NCBI RefSeq assembly: GCF_028473745.1
Contig: NZ_CP101137.1
Span: 2,666,001-2,730,000 of the forward strand
Direction of reading: 5' to 3'
From: Streptomyces sp. M92
GTDB taxonomy: Bacteria > Actinomycetota > Actinomycetes > Streptomycetales > Streptomycetaceae
Length of the DNA stretch: 64,000 nucleotides
This document shows, one piece after another, positions 8,431-16,509 of this stretch (its first letter is position 1; the number at the start of each line of letters is the position of its first letter). The position numbers and the translations under genes are program-made. The notes beneath the pieces were generated by a model, which saw only the letters and a program-made list of their open reading frames with translations, did not search any database and had not been told where the DNA came from.

Positions 8431-9789
8431 TCAGTACAGCGGCACCGCACTGCCCGGCCCGTCCGGCCAGGCGGTCAGCGGAGTGAAACCCCGGTGACCG
8501 CACTCGCCGAACACCGTCACGGGCGCGCCGCCGGCCAGGGCGACGAGGCGCCACAACCCCGTGCGGCTGCCGACGGCCGGAGTGAGTGGCAGCGCCGTGT
8601 CCTCGGCGGCGTCCGCCAGTTGCCAGGAGTCGCCGTCCGGCACCGGAACGACACGCTCCAGCGTCACCGGTACCGACTCCAGCCACGGATCGTCACGGAG
8701 GGCCCTGCCGTAATGGGCCACCGCCTGGGATGCCGTGACGCCTCTCGGACGTGTCTCGCAGGGTGCGGGCGGCGCGAACTGTTCGCCCAGGGCGGCCCGC
8801 TGCCGGACGGCGCCCGGATACGCGGACAACTCCGCGTCCAGGCTCAGCCCCACGGGCAGCGTCAGCTCCGGGGCCCGGCCCGCGGCGCCGTAGGAGAGGA
8901 GCAGGGCGACGCGGTCCGTCCGCGTGCCGTAGAGCCAGACGCGACGGGTCGTCAGCCGGGCATCGGCGGTGTCGTACTGGGCGAGGACCAGCCAGTGGTC
9001 CCGCACCGGAGGTCCGTCCGCGGCCGACGGCAGACCGACGCGGGTGCGGACCGTCGCCGCGAGATCCTCCGGCAGCCGGTCGCGCCGCAGCCAGCCCTGG
9101 CCGAGGAGGTGGAGCAGGGCGCACTCCTCCAGCAGCCGGACCGGCCAGCCGGGGCCGCCGGACGACGGTATCGACCCCAGCTCACGCACGCGCGAGGCGA
9201 GGCCGGGCGCCTGGGCGTCGACCATGCGGGCCGCCGTCTCCTCCCACAGCCCGTACCCCGCCCGTTCCGCTTCGGCCAGGCCACCGCGCAGCACGTCCGC
9301 CAGGCGTTGCTCCAATTCCGTCGCGCCCGCGGTGACCCGCTCGGCCCGCTGTGCGACGCGGCGCCGCGCGGCCGTCGGATCACCGGGCCCAGTGGCGGAC
9401 CCGGGCGGTCCCGAGGCCGTCCTCTGCGCCGCGCGCGTGCGTCGCCCGGACACCCACTGCTCCGCCCAGCCCGGCGGCTCGCCCGCCGGGACCGCGTCCT
9501 CTCCGCCCGCCCAGAGCAGCAACAGCCCGAGCGCGTGCTTGCACGGGACCTTGTTGCTCGGGCAACCGCACGTGTACGCGGGCCCGGACACGTCCGCGAT
9601 GTCGACGACCGTCCGATACGGCCGGCCGCCGCTGCCCTGGCACAGCCCCCACACCACCCCTTCCCCGGAGCTCCCCGTCTCCGACCACGGGCCGACTGTG
9701 GCGAGTCGGCCGCCTGCTCTGCGTGACGCCGCGTCAGGTGCCAGTGCCAGCACCTGGTCCGCGGTCCAGCGCACCCCCTGCTGAGTCAT
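8431..9789 (-). CDS. SWIM zinc-finger protein
   Basis: This 452-residue protein carries a canonical SWIM motif near the N-terminus, C-x-C-x6-C-x-H (Cys74, Cys76, Cys83, His85; local sequence TCGCPSNKVPCKH). SWIM domains bind zinc and mediate DNA or protein contacts, and are known in SNF2 helicases and in recombination-associated proteins. The remaining 360 residues are helical and charged, with no recognised enzyme motif. ATG at 9789 lies only 7 nt after the -10 element of a damage-type promoter, so the mRNA is probably leaderless, which supports this start. It is the first gene of a two-gene unit with the DUF5691 gene and diverges from the MoxR gene. Its target is unknown. Confidence 0.85.
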   Translation of the reverse strand: MTQQGVRWTADQVLALAPDAASRRAGGRLATVGPWSETGSSGEGVVWGLCQGSGGRPYRTVVDIADVSGPAYTCGCPSNKVPCKHALGLLLLWAGGEDAVPAGEPPGWAEQWVSGRRTRAAQRTASGPPGSATGPGDPTAARRRVAQRAERVTAGATELEQRLADVLRGGLAEAERAGYGLWEETAARMVDAQAPGLASRVRELGSIPSSGGPGWPVRLLEECALLHLLGQGWLRRDRLPEDLAATVRTRVGLPSAADGPPVRDHWLVLAQYDTADARLTTRRVWLYGTRTDRVALLLSYGAAGRAPELTLPVGLSLDAELSAYPGAVRQRAALGEQFAPPAPCETRPRGVTASQAVAHYGRALRDDPWLESVPVTLERVVPVPDGDSWQLADAAEDTALPLTPAVGSRTGLWRLVALAGGAPVTVFGECGHRGFTPLTAWPDGPGSAVPLY

Positions 9790-9796
9790 GCCATCG

Positions 9797-9819
9797 AAGG
9801 TAGATCCCACCACTGACAA
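9797..9819 (-). promoter_or_regulatory. RecA-independent DNA-damage promoter of the SWIM-DUF5691 unit
   Basis: On the minus strand TTGTCAGTG (complement of 9811-9819), an 8-nt spacer and TACCTT (complement of 9797-9802) match the RecA-NDp consensus TTGTCRGTG-N8-TANNNT perfectly. The -10 element ends 7 nt before the ATG at 9789, predicting a leaderless transcript. The motif is known to be used under DNA damage through PafBC in mycobacteria; use here is inferred. Confidence 0.75.
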
Positions 9820-9865
9820 TCGGCTCCGAGCGTGCATTTCCGCAGGTCAGAGCGATTGTCAGTGG
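9810..9865. promoter_or_regulatory. 13-bp inverted repeat forming two back-to-back promoters
   Basis: CCACTGACAATCG (9810-9822) and CGATTGTCAGTGG (9853-9865) are perfect inverted copies 30 bp apart. Each arm contains TTGTCAGTG reading outward towards the gene it precedes. The symmetry suggests that one activator controls both arms of the five-gene block at once. Confidence 0.8.
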
Positions 9866-9878
9866 CGTGGTGCACCGT
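9856..9878 (+). promoter_or_regulatory. Near-consensus damage promoter of the MoxR-DUF5682-VWA unit
   Basis: TTGTCAGTG (9856-9864) is followed after 8 nt by CACCGT (9873-9878), which differs from TANNNT by one base (C for the first T). The plus-strand promoter is therefore weaker in consensus than its minus-strand twin but lies in the same geometry. The leader to the ATG at 9921 would be about 35 nt and contains GGAGGGGG. Confidence 0.55.
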
Positions 9879-9920
9879 GGATGACAGATCGAACCGGCCG
9901 AGCTGGAGGGGGAAACAGCC

Positions 9921-11075
9921 ATGCCTGTGTCCGTAGCACCGACATCCGAGGCACCGACGTCCGTCGACCCGAGCCGGGACGGCGCCGCACCGGGCGCGGA
10001 GGCCTTGCGGCCGCACGCCGAGAACGAGTTCGCGGCCGAACTCGACGCGCTGGCGGCGCAGGACGACCGCCCGCGCCCGCCCCGATGGAAGCTGTCGCCG
10101 TGGGCGGTCGCCACCTACCTGCTCGGCGGCACCCTGCCCGACGGCACGGAGATCTCGCCGAAGTATGTAGGCCCGCGCCGCATCGTCGAGGTGGCCGTCA
10201 GCACGCTCGCCACCGACCGCGCCCTGCTCCTGCTCGGCGTGCCCGGCACGGCGAAGACCTGGCTGTCCGAGCATCTCGCCGCGGCCGTCAGCGGCGACTC
10301 GACCCTGCTGGTGCAGGGCACGGCCGGCACTCCCGAGGAGGCCATCCGCTACGGCTGGAACTACGCGCGGCTCCTCGCCCACGGCCCCAGCCGCGACGCC
10401 CTCGTGCCCAGTCCCGTCATGCGTGCCATGGCGGACGGCATGACCGCCCGGGTGGAGGAACTGACCCGCATTCCGGCCGATGTGCAGGACACCCTCATCA
10501 CCATCCTGTCGGAGAAGAACCTGCCGATACCGGAGCTGGGTCAGGAGGTCCAAGCGGTCCGCGGATTCAACCTGATCGCCACCGCCAACGACCGGGACCG
10601 CGGGGTCAACGACCTGTCCAGCGCCCTGCGCCGGCGTTTCAACACCGTGGTGCTGCCGCTGCCCGGGACCGCCGAGGCCGAGGTCCAGATCGTCTCGCGC
10701 CGCGTCGACCAGATCGGCCGCTCGCTCGACCTGCCGACGGCGCCGGACGGCGTCGACGAGATCCGTCGTGTCGTCACCGTCTTCCGTGAGCTGCGCGACG
10801 GTCTGACGGGCGACGGGCGCACGAAGGTGAAGTCGCCCAGCGGCACGTTGTCCACGGCCGAGGCCATCTCCGTCGTCACCAACGGTCTGGCACTGGCGGC
10901 CCACTTCGGCGACGGGGTGCTCCGGCCCGGTGACGTCGCCGCGGGCATCCTGGGCGCCGTCGTCCGTGACCCCGCCGCCGACCGTGTCGTCTGGCAGGAG
11001 TATCTGGAGACGGTCGTCCGGGAGCGAGACGGGTGGAAGGACTTCTACCGGGCGTGCCGGGAGGTGAGCGCGTGA
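9921..11075 (+). CDS. MoxR-type AAA+ ATPase
   Basis: This 384-residue AAA+ ATPase has Walker A GVPGTAKTW near residue 107, a MoxR-like Walker B/linker segment (VQDTLITILSEKNLPIPE), sensor 1 in ATANDRDRGVNDLSSAL and an arginine-finger region RRRF. MoxR ATPases act as chaperones that activate or assemble metal or VWA-domain partners. Here such a partner (the VWA protein at 13898) is two genes downstream. The N-terminal 60 residues are an acidic, disordered extension. The start at 9921 follows GGAGGGGG. It is the first gene of the plus-strand unit and divergent from the SWIM gene. The family and the partnership with VWA proteins are known; the substrate of this one is not. Confidence 0.88.
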   Translation: MPVSVAPTSEAPTSVDPSRDGAAPGAEALRPHAENEFAAELDALAAQDDRPRPPRWKLSPWAVATYLLGGTLPDGTEISPKYVGPRRIVEVAVSTLATDRALLLLGVPGTAKTWLSEHLAAAVSGDSTLLVQGTAGTPEEAIRYGWNYARLLAHGPSRDALVPSPVMRAMADGMTARVEELTRIPADVQDTLITILSEKNLPIPELGQEVQAVRGFNLIATANDRDRGVNDLSSALRRRFNTVVLPLPGTAEAEVQIVSRRVDQIGRSLDLPTAPDGVDEIRRVVTVFRELRDGLTGDGRTKVKSPSGTLSTAEAISVVTNGLALAAHFGDGVLRPGDVAAGILGAVVRDPAADRVVWQEYLETVVRERDGWKDFYRACREVSA

Positions 11076-11177
11076 GCGGCACGCGGACGTGGGCGCCACC
11101 GCGGACGGGCACTCCGGCGCCCGGCGCCGCGGCGGACGACAAGGACTCGTCCTGGTCCCGTAGGCGAGGGGGACGGT

Positions 11178-13901
11178 GTGGAGGGAGCTGAGAGCACCAG
11201 GGGCGGCCGGCCAGGTGGGAACGGGCGCGGCAGCGCCGGGAGCGGCGGGGACGACGGGAGCGCGGGGACGGGCAGCGGGCCGCTGCTGCTGGGCGTACGC
11301 CATCACGGGCCGGGGTCGGCGCGGGCGGTCCGGGCGGCGTTGGAGGCGGCCCGGCCGGGGATCGTGCTGATCGAAGGGCCGCCCGAGGCCGACGCCCTGA
11401 TCCCGCTGGCCGCGGACGAGGACATGCGACCCCCGGTCGCGCTCCTCGCCCACGCCGTGGACGAACCGGGGCGCTCGGCGTTCTGGCCGCTGGCCGGGTT
11501 CTCCCCCGAGTGGGTGGCCGTCCGCTGGGCCCTGGAGCACGCCGTACCGGCCCGATTCATCGACCTTCCGGCAACGCACACGCTGGCGTGGCGGGCGTCC
11601 GAGGACGGGGAGGACGGGTCCCCAGGGCCCGAGGGGGACGAGTCGGGAGCTGCCCACCCGGGGCTCCGGGGCGATCCGCTCGCCGTGCTGGCCGAGGCCG
11701 CGGGCTACGACGATCCCGAGCTCTGGTGGGAGGACGCCGTCGAGCACCGTTACGCGGGCGAAGGGGGCGTGCTCGCCCCGTTCACGGCGCTGGAGGAGGC
11801 CATGACGGCGCTGCGGGAGACCGAGGAGGGCGAAGGGCACGGCCGAGAGCCGGTGCGGGAGGCGTACATGCGGCTCCAGGTACGGGCGGCGCAGCGAGAG
11901 TTCGGCCGGGGCGTCGCCGTGGTGTGCGGTGCCTGGCACGTGCCCGCGCTCCGGCGCAAGGTCGCCGTCGGCGCCGACCGGGCACTGCTGAAGGGGCTGC
12001 CCAGGACCAAGGTGGACATGACCTGGGTGCCCTGGACCCACCGCAGGCTGTCCCGGGCCAGTGGGTACGGGGCCGGTGTCGAGTCGCCGGGCTGGTACGG
12101 GCACTTGTTCGACGCGCCGGACCGGCCCGTGGAGCGGTGGCTGACCAAGGTGGCCGGGCTGCTGCGGGCGGAGGACCGGCTCGTGTCCTCGGCGCACGTC
12201 ATCGAGGCGGTGCGGCTGGCCGAGACCCTCGCCGTGCTGCGTGGCCGCCCGCTGCCCGGGCTGAGCGAGACGACGGAGGCCGTACGGGCGGTGATGTGCG
12301 AGGGCTCGGACGTGCCCCTGACGCTGGTCCACGACCGGCTTGTCGTCGGTGACGTGCTGGGCGAGGTGCCCGAGGCGGCGCCCGCGGTGCCGCTGCAACG
12401 TGACCTGGCCCGGCTGCAGCGACGGCTGCGGCTGAAGCCGGAGGCCCCGGAGCGGGAGCTGGAGCTCGACCTGCGCAAGGAGACCGACGCGGGGCGCAGC
12501 AGACTGCTGCACCGGCTGCGGCTGCTCGGCATCGGCTGGGGGGAGCCGGCCTCCTCGCGGGGCAGCACGGGCACGTTCCGGGAGACGTGGCGGCTGCGGT
12601 GGGAGCCGGAGTTGTCGGTGCGGGTCGCCGAGGCCGGCGTGTGGGGCACCACCGTGCCGGCCGCCGCGACCGCCAAGGCGGAGGCGGACGCCGTCACCGC
12701 GCAGACCCTCGCCGAGGTCACCACGCTCGCCGAACACTGTCTGCTCGCCGAACTACCGGACGCGCTGGGACCGGTGATGCGGATACTCGCCGACCGCGCG
12801 GCGCTCGACACGGACGTCGATCACCTCGCCCAGGCCCTGCCGGCCCTCGTCCGTTCACTGCGCTACGGCGATGTGCGCGGCACCGGCACCGGCGCGTTGG
12901 CCGAGGTCGCCGCGGGCCTGGCGGAGCGGATCTTCGTGGGCTTGCCACCGGCCTGCGCCGGGCTGGACGCCGACGCGGCGCAGGAGATGTGCCGTCACGT
13001 GGACGCCGTGCACGGCGCGGTGGAGCTGCTCGGCGACGCCGCGGCGCCCGGCGACGGCGACCTGAGAGTCCGCTGGCGGGCCGTGCTGTACGCCCTGTCC
13101 GGCCGGGACACCGTGCCCGGTGTCGTCCGAGGACGGGCCGTTCGACTCCTGCTGGACGGCGGCGGTCTCGCGCCGGTCGAAGCGGCGCGGCTCATGGGCC
13201 TGGTGCTGTCCCCGGGGACCCGGCCGGCGGACGCCGCGGCGTGGATCGAGGGCTTCTTCGGCGGCGGCTCGGGCGGCGGCATGCTGCTCCTCCACGACGA
13301 ACGGTTGCTCGCACTGGTCGACGGGTGGCTGACCGGGGTACCGGCGGAGGCGTTCACGGACGTACTGCCGCTGTTGCGGCGCACCTTCTCGGCGTACGAG
13401 CCGGGAGTCCGCCGCGGCATCGGCGAGCTGGTCCGACGCGGCCCGGAAGTTCGAGTGGGGGTGACGGCGGCTGATGGCGGCGCACCAGGTTTCGCCACCG
13501 GTCTCGACACCGGGCGGGCCGACGCCGTGCTGCCGGTGGTCAGGCTGCTGCTCGGCATCGAGGGGGAGGGGGAGGCGGTGGGGGAGGCGGACCCGGAGGG
13601 CGATGCCCGTCCGACGGGCCCGGTGGATCGAGCCGTCCCGACGGACCCGGCGCGCCCGGCAGACCTGGCGGAGAGCGCAGGCCTGCGGGGCGCGGTGGAC
13701 CGGACGGCCCGGACGGAACCAGCGGATCGAGTGGATCCGTCCAGCCCGGTGAGCGCAGCGGATCGGGCGGACTCAGCAGGCCCGGCGGACTCAGCGGGGC
13801 CGGCGGACTCAGCGGGGCCGGCGGACTCAGCTGATCGGGTGGGCACGAGTGCCGTTCCCGTGGGCTGCGCCGTCAAGGAGTCGGTGGAGGTGGACGCATG
13901 A
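11178..13901 (+). CDS. DUF5682 family protein
   Basis: This 907-residue protein of unknown function belongs to the DUF5682 family, which I recognise from MoxR/VWA neighbourhoods. The N-terminal part opens with LLLGVRHHGPGSARAVRAAL and VLIEGPPEADALIPLA, then has a conserved-looking core with RAAQREFGRGVAVVCGAWHVPAL, reminiscent of TraB/ChaN-like folds with a conserved GxRHxGPxS and EGPPE. This resemblance is only by eye. A long helical middle and C-terminal part follows. The last 120 residues are low-complexity and contain an 18-bp repeat encoding Ala-Asp-Ser-Ala-Gly-Pro. The GTG at 11178 has GAGGGGGAC upstream. It lies 102 bp after the ATPase gene and overlaps the VWA gene by ATGA. Confidence 0.8.
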   Translation: MEGAESTRGGRPGGNGRGSAGSGGDDGSAGTGSGPLLLGVRHHGPGSARAVRAALEAARPGIVLIEGPPEADALIPLAADEDMRPPVALLAHAVDEPGRSAFWPLAGFSPEWVAVRWALEHAVPARFIDLPATHTLAWRASEDGEDGSPGPEGDESGAAHPGLRGDPLAVLAEAAGYDDPELWWEDAVEHRYAGEGGVLAPFTALEEAMTALRETEEGEGHGREPVREAYMRLQVRAAQREFGRGVAVVCGAWHVPALRRKVAVGADRALLKGLPRTKVDMTWVPWTHRRLSRASGYGAGVESPGWYGHLFDAPDRPVERWLTKVAGLLRAEDRLVSSAHVIEAVRLAETLAVLRGRPLPGLSETTEAVRAVMCEGSDVPLTLVHDRLVVGDVLGEVPEAAPAVPLQRDLARLQRRLRLKPEAPERELELDLRKETDAGRSRLLHRLRLLGIGWGEPASSRGSTGTFRETWRLRWEPELSVRVAEAGVWGTTVPAAATAKAEADAVTAQTLAEVTTLAEHCLLAELPDALGPVMRILADRAALDTDVDHLAQALPALVRSLRYGDVRGTGTGALAEVAAGLAERIFVGLPPACAGLDADAAQEMCRHVDAVHGAVELLGDAAAPGDGDLRVRWRAVLYALSGRDTVPGVVRGRAVRLLLDGGGLAPVEAARLMGLVLSPGTRPADAAAWIEGFFGGGSGGGMLLLHDERLLALVDGWLTGVPAEAFTDVLPLLRRTFSAYEPGVRRGIGELVRRGPEVRVGVTAADGGAPGFATGLDTGRADAVLPVVRLLLGIEGEGEAVGEADPEGDARPTGPVDRAVPTDPARPADLAESAGLRGAVDRTARTEPADRVDPSSPVSAADRADSAGPADSAGPADSAGPADSADRVGTSAVPVGCAVKESVEVDA
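13766..13838. repeat. 18-bp imperfect tandem repeat in the DUF5682 gene
   Basis: About four copies of an 18-bp unit of the type GCGGACTCAGCGGGGCCG lie near the 3' end and encode repeated Ala-Asp-Ser-Ala-Gly-Pro. The unit is a multiple of three and so keeps the frame. The encoded tail is probably disordered. Confidence 0.85.
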
Positions 13902-15067
13902 CGACCGAGCCGGTGGATGCCGAGGCGGTACAGGAGCGGCTGCGGCGGTGGCGGCTCGTGCTCGGCGGTGACCACGCCGACGGCACCGGCCACCCGCTCT
14001 CCGGGCCGGACGCCGCGATGGACGGGGCACTCACCGCGCTCTACGGGAAGGGGGCGCAACCACGTACGGGGCGCGACCGTTCCGGGGGACTGGGATCCTC
14101 CGCGCCGGCCGTGGCACGCTGGCTCGGGGACATACGGACCTACTTCCCTTCCTCCGTCGTCCAGGTCATGCAGCGGGACGCCGTCGACCGGCTAGGCCTC
14201 GCCACACTCCTGCTGGAGCCGGAGATGCTCGAGGCCGTGCAGGCCGACGTGCACCTCGTCGGCACCCTGCTGTCCCTCAACCAGGCGATGCCGGAGACGA
14301 CTAAGGAGACGGCGCGTGCCGTCGTCCGCAAGGTCGTCGAGGACTTGGAGAAGCGGCTCGCCGGCCGGACCCGGACCGCCCTCACCGGAGCCCTCGACCG
14401 CAGTGCGCGCGTCAGCCGGCCCCGCCACCACGACGTCGACTGGAACCGCACGATCGCGGCCAACCTCAAGCACTACCTCCCCGAGTACCGGACGGTCGTG
14501 CCGGAGCGGCTCGTCGGCTACGGTCGCGCGTCCCGCTCAGTGAAGAAGGAGGTCATCCTCTGCGTCGACCAGTCGGGGTCGATGGCGGCGTCCGTCGTCT
14601 ACGCCTCCGTGTTCGGGGCGGTGCTCGCGTCCATGCGGTCGATCGGCACGAGGCTCGTGGTCTTCGACACGGCCGTGGCCGACCTCACCGAACAGCTCGA
14701 CGACCCGGTCGACGTGCTGTTCGGCACCCGGCTCGGCGGCGGCACGGACATCAACCGTGCGCTGGCCTACTGCCAGTCGCACATCACCCGGCCCGCGGAG
14801 ACGGTGGTCGTGCTGATCAGCGACCTCTACGAGGGAGGCATACGGCACGAGATGCTCAAGCGGGTCGCGGCGATGAAGGCGGCCGGCGTGCAGTTCGTGA
14901 CGCTGCTGGCGCTGTCGGACGAGGGGGCACCCGCGTACGACCGGGAGCACGCGGCGGCACTCGCCGAGCTGGGCGCACCGGCCTTCGCCTGCACACCCGA
15001 TCTCTTCCCGGAGGTGATGGCCGCGGCCATCGAGAAGCGGGCGTTGCCGATACCGGATACCGGGTGA
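13898..15067 (+). CDS. VWA (von Willebrand factor A) domain protein
   Basis: This 389-residue cytoplasmic protein has a C-terminal VWA domain with an intact metal-ion adhesion site: DQSGSM (DxSxS, about residue 223), the Thr of GGGTDINRAL and the Asp of LISDLYEGG. The N-terminal half is helical, with no signal peptide. VWA proteins paired with MoxR ATPases bind partner proteins and are remodelled by the ATPase. The ATG overlaps the stop of the DUF5682 gene (ATGA), so the two are translationally coupled. It is the last gene of the plus-strand unit. The role is inferred from family pairings. Confidence 0.88.
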   Translation: MTTEPVDAEAVQERLRRWRLVLGGDHADGTGHPLSGPDAAMDGALTALYGKGAQPRTGRDRSGGLGSSAPAVARWLGDIRTYFPSSVVQVMQRDAVDRLGLATLLLEPEMLEAVQADVHLVGTLLSLNQAMPETTKETARAVVRKVVEDLEKRLAGRTRTALTGALDRSARVSRPRHHDVDWNRTIAANLKHYLPEYRTVVPERLVGYGRASRSVKKEVILCVDQSGSMAASVVYASVFGAVLASMRSIGTRLVVFDTAVADLTEQLDDPVDVLFGTRLGGGTDINRALAYCQSHITRPAETVVVLISDLYEGGIRHEMLKRVAAMKAAGVQFVTLLALSDEGAPAYDREHAAALAELGAPAFACTPDLFPEVMAAAIEKRALPIPDTG

Positions 15068-15242
15068 CGATTTGTCGACCCGGGTGGCCCGATTCCTTCC
15101 GTCAAAGCGGACATGACTGGCCATCGGCGGGGCCAGGCTTGCGTGACCTACGGAGTCACGTGCGAGGATCGCGCGTCGTATCGACAGTTCGTGTGAATAC
15201 GACACGTGAACCGTTCCGCCGCACGGGAGGAATCTCCCCCTC

Positions 15243-16277
15243 TTGATCTGGTCAGCAGTTCTGCCCGAGGTCGCTTGGCGCATGATGCGCACGGCGGCCG
15301 GGCGGCGTGCGCTGCACGTGGCGCTGCTGGTGGGCGGGTTGTTCGTGCTGGGGGTGCTCTGCGGGGAGCGGGCTGAGGCCGCCGAGGGCGTTCCGTCGCC
15401 GAGGGGCGTCACCGGTCAGGTTGTCGACGTGTCCCAGCAGCGCCCGAGTGAGGAACCGGCCGCACGGGAACCAGTCGTCCCGGAGGGCCTCCGGAGCAGC
15501 CAGGACTCTCCGACCGGCCGGGCGCACGAGGTGGCCGTACCCGGCCTCGGTCTTCGTCACGTGACCGAGGATGTCGTCCGGCCCGTGGAGGACCGGGTCG
15601 TGCGGCCGGTCGTCGACGTGGTGCAGACGGTGGCGGACGGGATCGGAGCGGCCGCGCAGGCGGAGGCTCCTCCGTTGGAGAGCCTGACCGCCGCGCCCGG
15701 TCTGACCGCCGCGTCCGGTCTGACCGCCGCACCCGGTCTGACCGCTCCGCCCGGTCTGACCGACCTGACCATCCCGCCCGGTCTGACCGACCTGCCCGGT
15801 CGGGTGGTGCCCGCCGACCCGCTCCCGCGGCCCCTGCCGTCGATCACGCAACCGGCCGCCTCCCACACGGTCGGAGCCGAGGAGGACGCCGCGGACCAGG
15901 CGGCAGCCGCCTCGGACCCCCGGTCCACCGAAGGAACCGCGGGCCCGTCGGCCGCCGCCTCCGGACCGCGGCCCGGCACGTCCGCCGCCCCGTCCGCGGC
16001 GCACGCCGCCACCGACCGCACGGTGGCGGCGTCCCCCGCGACCACTCAGAGCCCCGCCCCCGCCCCCGCCCCCGCCCGCCAGTCGCCCACCGGTGATCCG
16101 GACGGCACGCTGGGCGCCGGGGCCGGTGCCGACCACGGCACGCCCCGCCACGGTGACGCGCACGCGGTCACTCCGCATCACCGGGTCCCGATCCGGCTCC
16201 TGCCTGGCGCCCTCGCGAGCGCCGACGCTGCCGGGACATGGGACCGGCACCGGGACATTCCGGTCTCTCCCGCCTAG
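15243..16277 (+). CDS. Secreted low-complexity Pro/Ala-rich protein
   Basis: This 344-residue predicted exported protein begins with a basic region (RTAAGRR), a hydrophobic core (ALHVALLVGGLFVLGVLC) and a possible cleavage site after AEA. The mature part is rich in Ala, Pro, Thr and Ser, with a six-residue repeat Leu-Thr-Ala-Ala-Pro-Gly at about residues 148-185 encoded by an 18-bp tandem repeat. No domain is recognised. The TTG at 15243 lies behind GGGAGG with a rather long gap; ATG at 15282 or 15285 is equally possible and would leave the signal peptide intact. The next gene encodes a similar Ala/Val-rich exported protein, so the two may act together at the cell surface. Confidence 0.6.
   Translation: MIWSAVLPEVAWRMMRTAAGRRALHVALLVGGLFVLGVLCGERAEAAEGVPSPRGVTGQVVDVSQQRPSEEPAAREPVVPEGLRSSQDSPTGRAHEVAVPGLGLRHVTEDVVRPVEDRVVRPVVDVVQTVADGIGAAAQAEAPPLESLTAAPGLTAASGLTAAPGLTAPPGLTDLTIPPGLTDLPGRVVPADPLPRPLPSITQPAASHTVGAEEDAADQAAAASDPRSTEGTAGPSAAASGPRPGTSAAPSAAHAATDRTVAASPATTQSPAPAPAPARQSPTGDPDGTLGAGAGADHGTPRHGDAHAVTPHHRVPIRLLPGALASADAAGTWDRHRDIPVSPA
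15684..15800. repeat. 18-bp tandem repeat encoding LTAAPG
   Basis: Four contiguous 18-bp units of the type CTGACCGCCGCGCCCGGT (15684-15755) are followed by variant units. They lie inside the secreted protein gene and keep the reading frame. Confidence 0.85.
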
Positions 16278-16426
16278 CGGCGGAACCTTCCCTCGCCGCA
16301 GACCCGCCGCGCGGGGCGGAGAGGTCTGCCCGCCGCCCGGACGCCGTCGGCCGCTGCCCCGAGCCGCTCGCCCTGGTCCGCCCTCAGTGGCCGACCGCAG
16401 CGGCGCGACACCGGCCAGACATCAGC

Positions 16427-16468
16427 CATCCGGCATCAGTCATCCGGCATCAGTCATCCGGCATCCGG
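16427..16468. repeat. 14-bp tandem repeat upstream of the frameshifted gene
   Basis: Two perfect copies and one variant of CATCCGGCATCAGT lie 40-80 bp before the ATG at 16510. They are in the likely promoter or leader region of that gene. No gene is seen in the surrounding 232 bp (16278-16509). Confidence 0.85.
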
Positions 16469-16509
16469 AAATGTCCCAAGCTCAGCTTTTCGAAGGACCT
16501 GACACACCC

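Noticed and set aside
9786..12737. 983-codon open frame on the minus strand across the MoxR and DUF5682 genes
   Set aside because: Its composition is shadow-like (Arg/Gly/His/Val-rich, no domains), and the plus strand has MoxR and DUF5682 with motifs and ribosome-binding sites.
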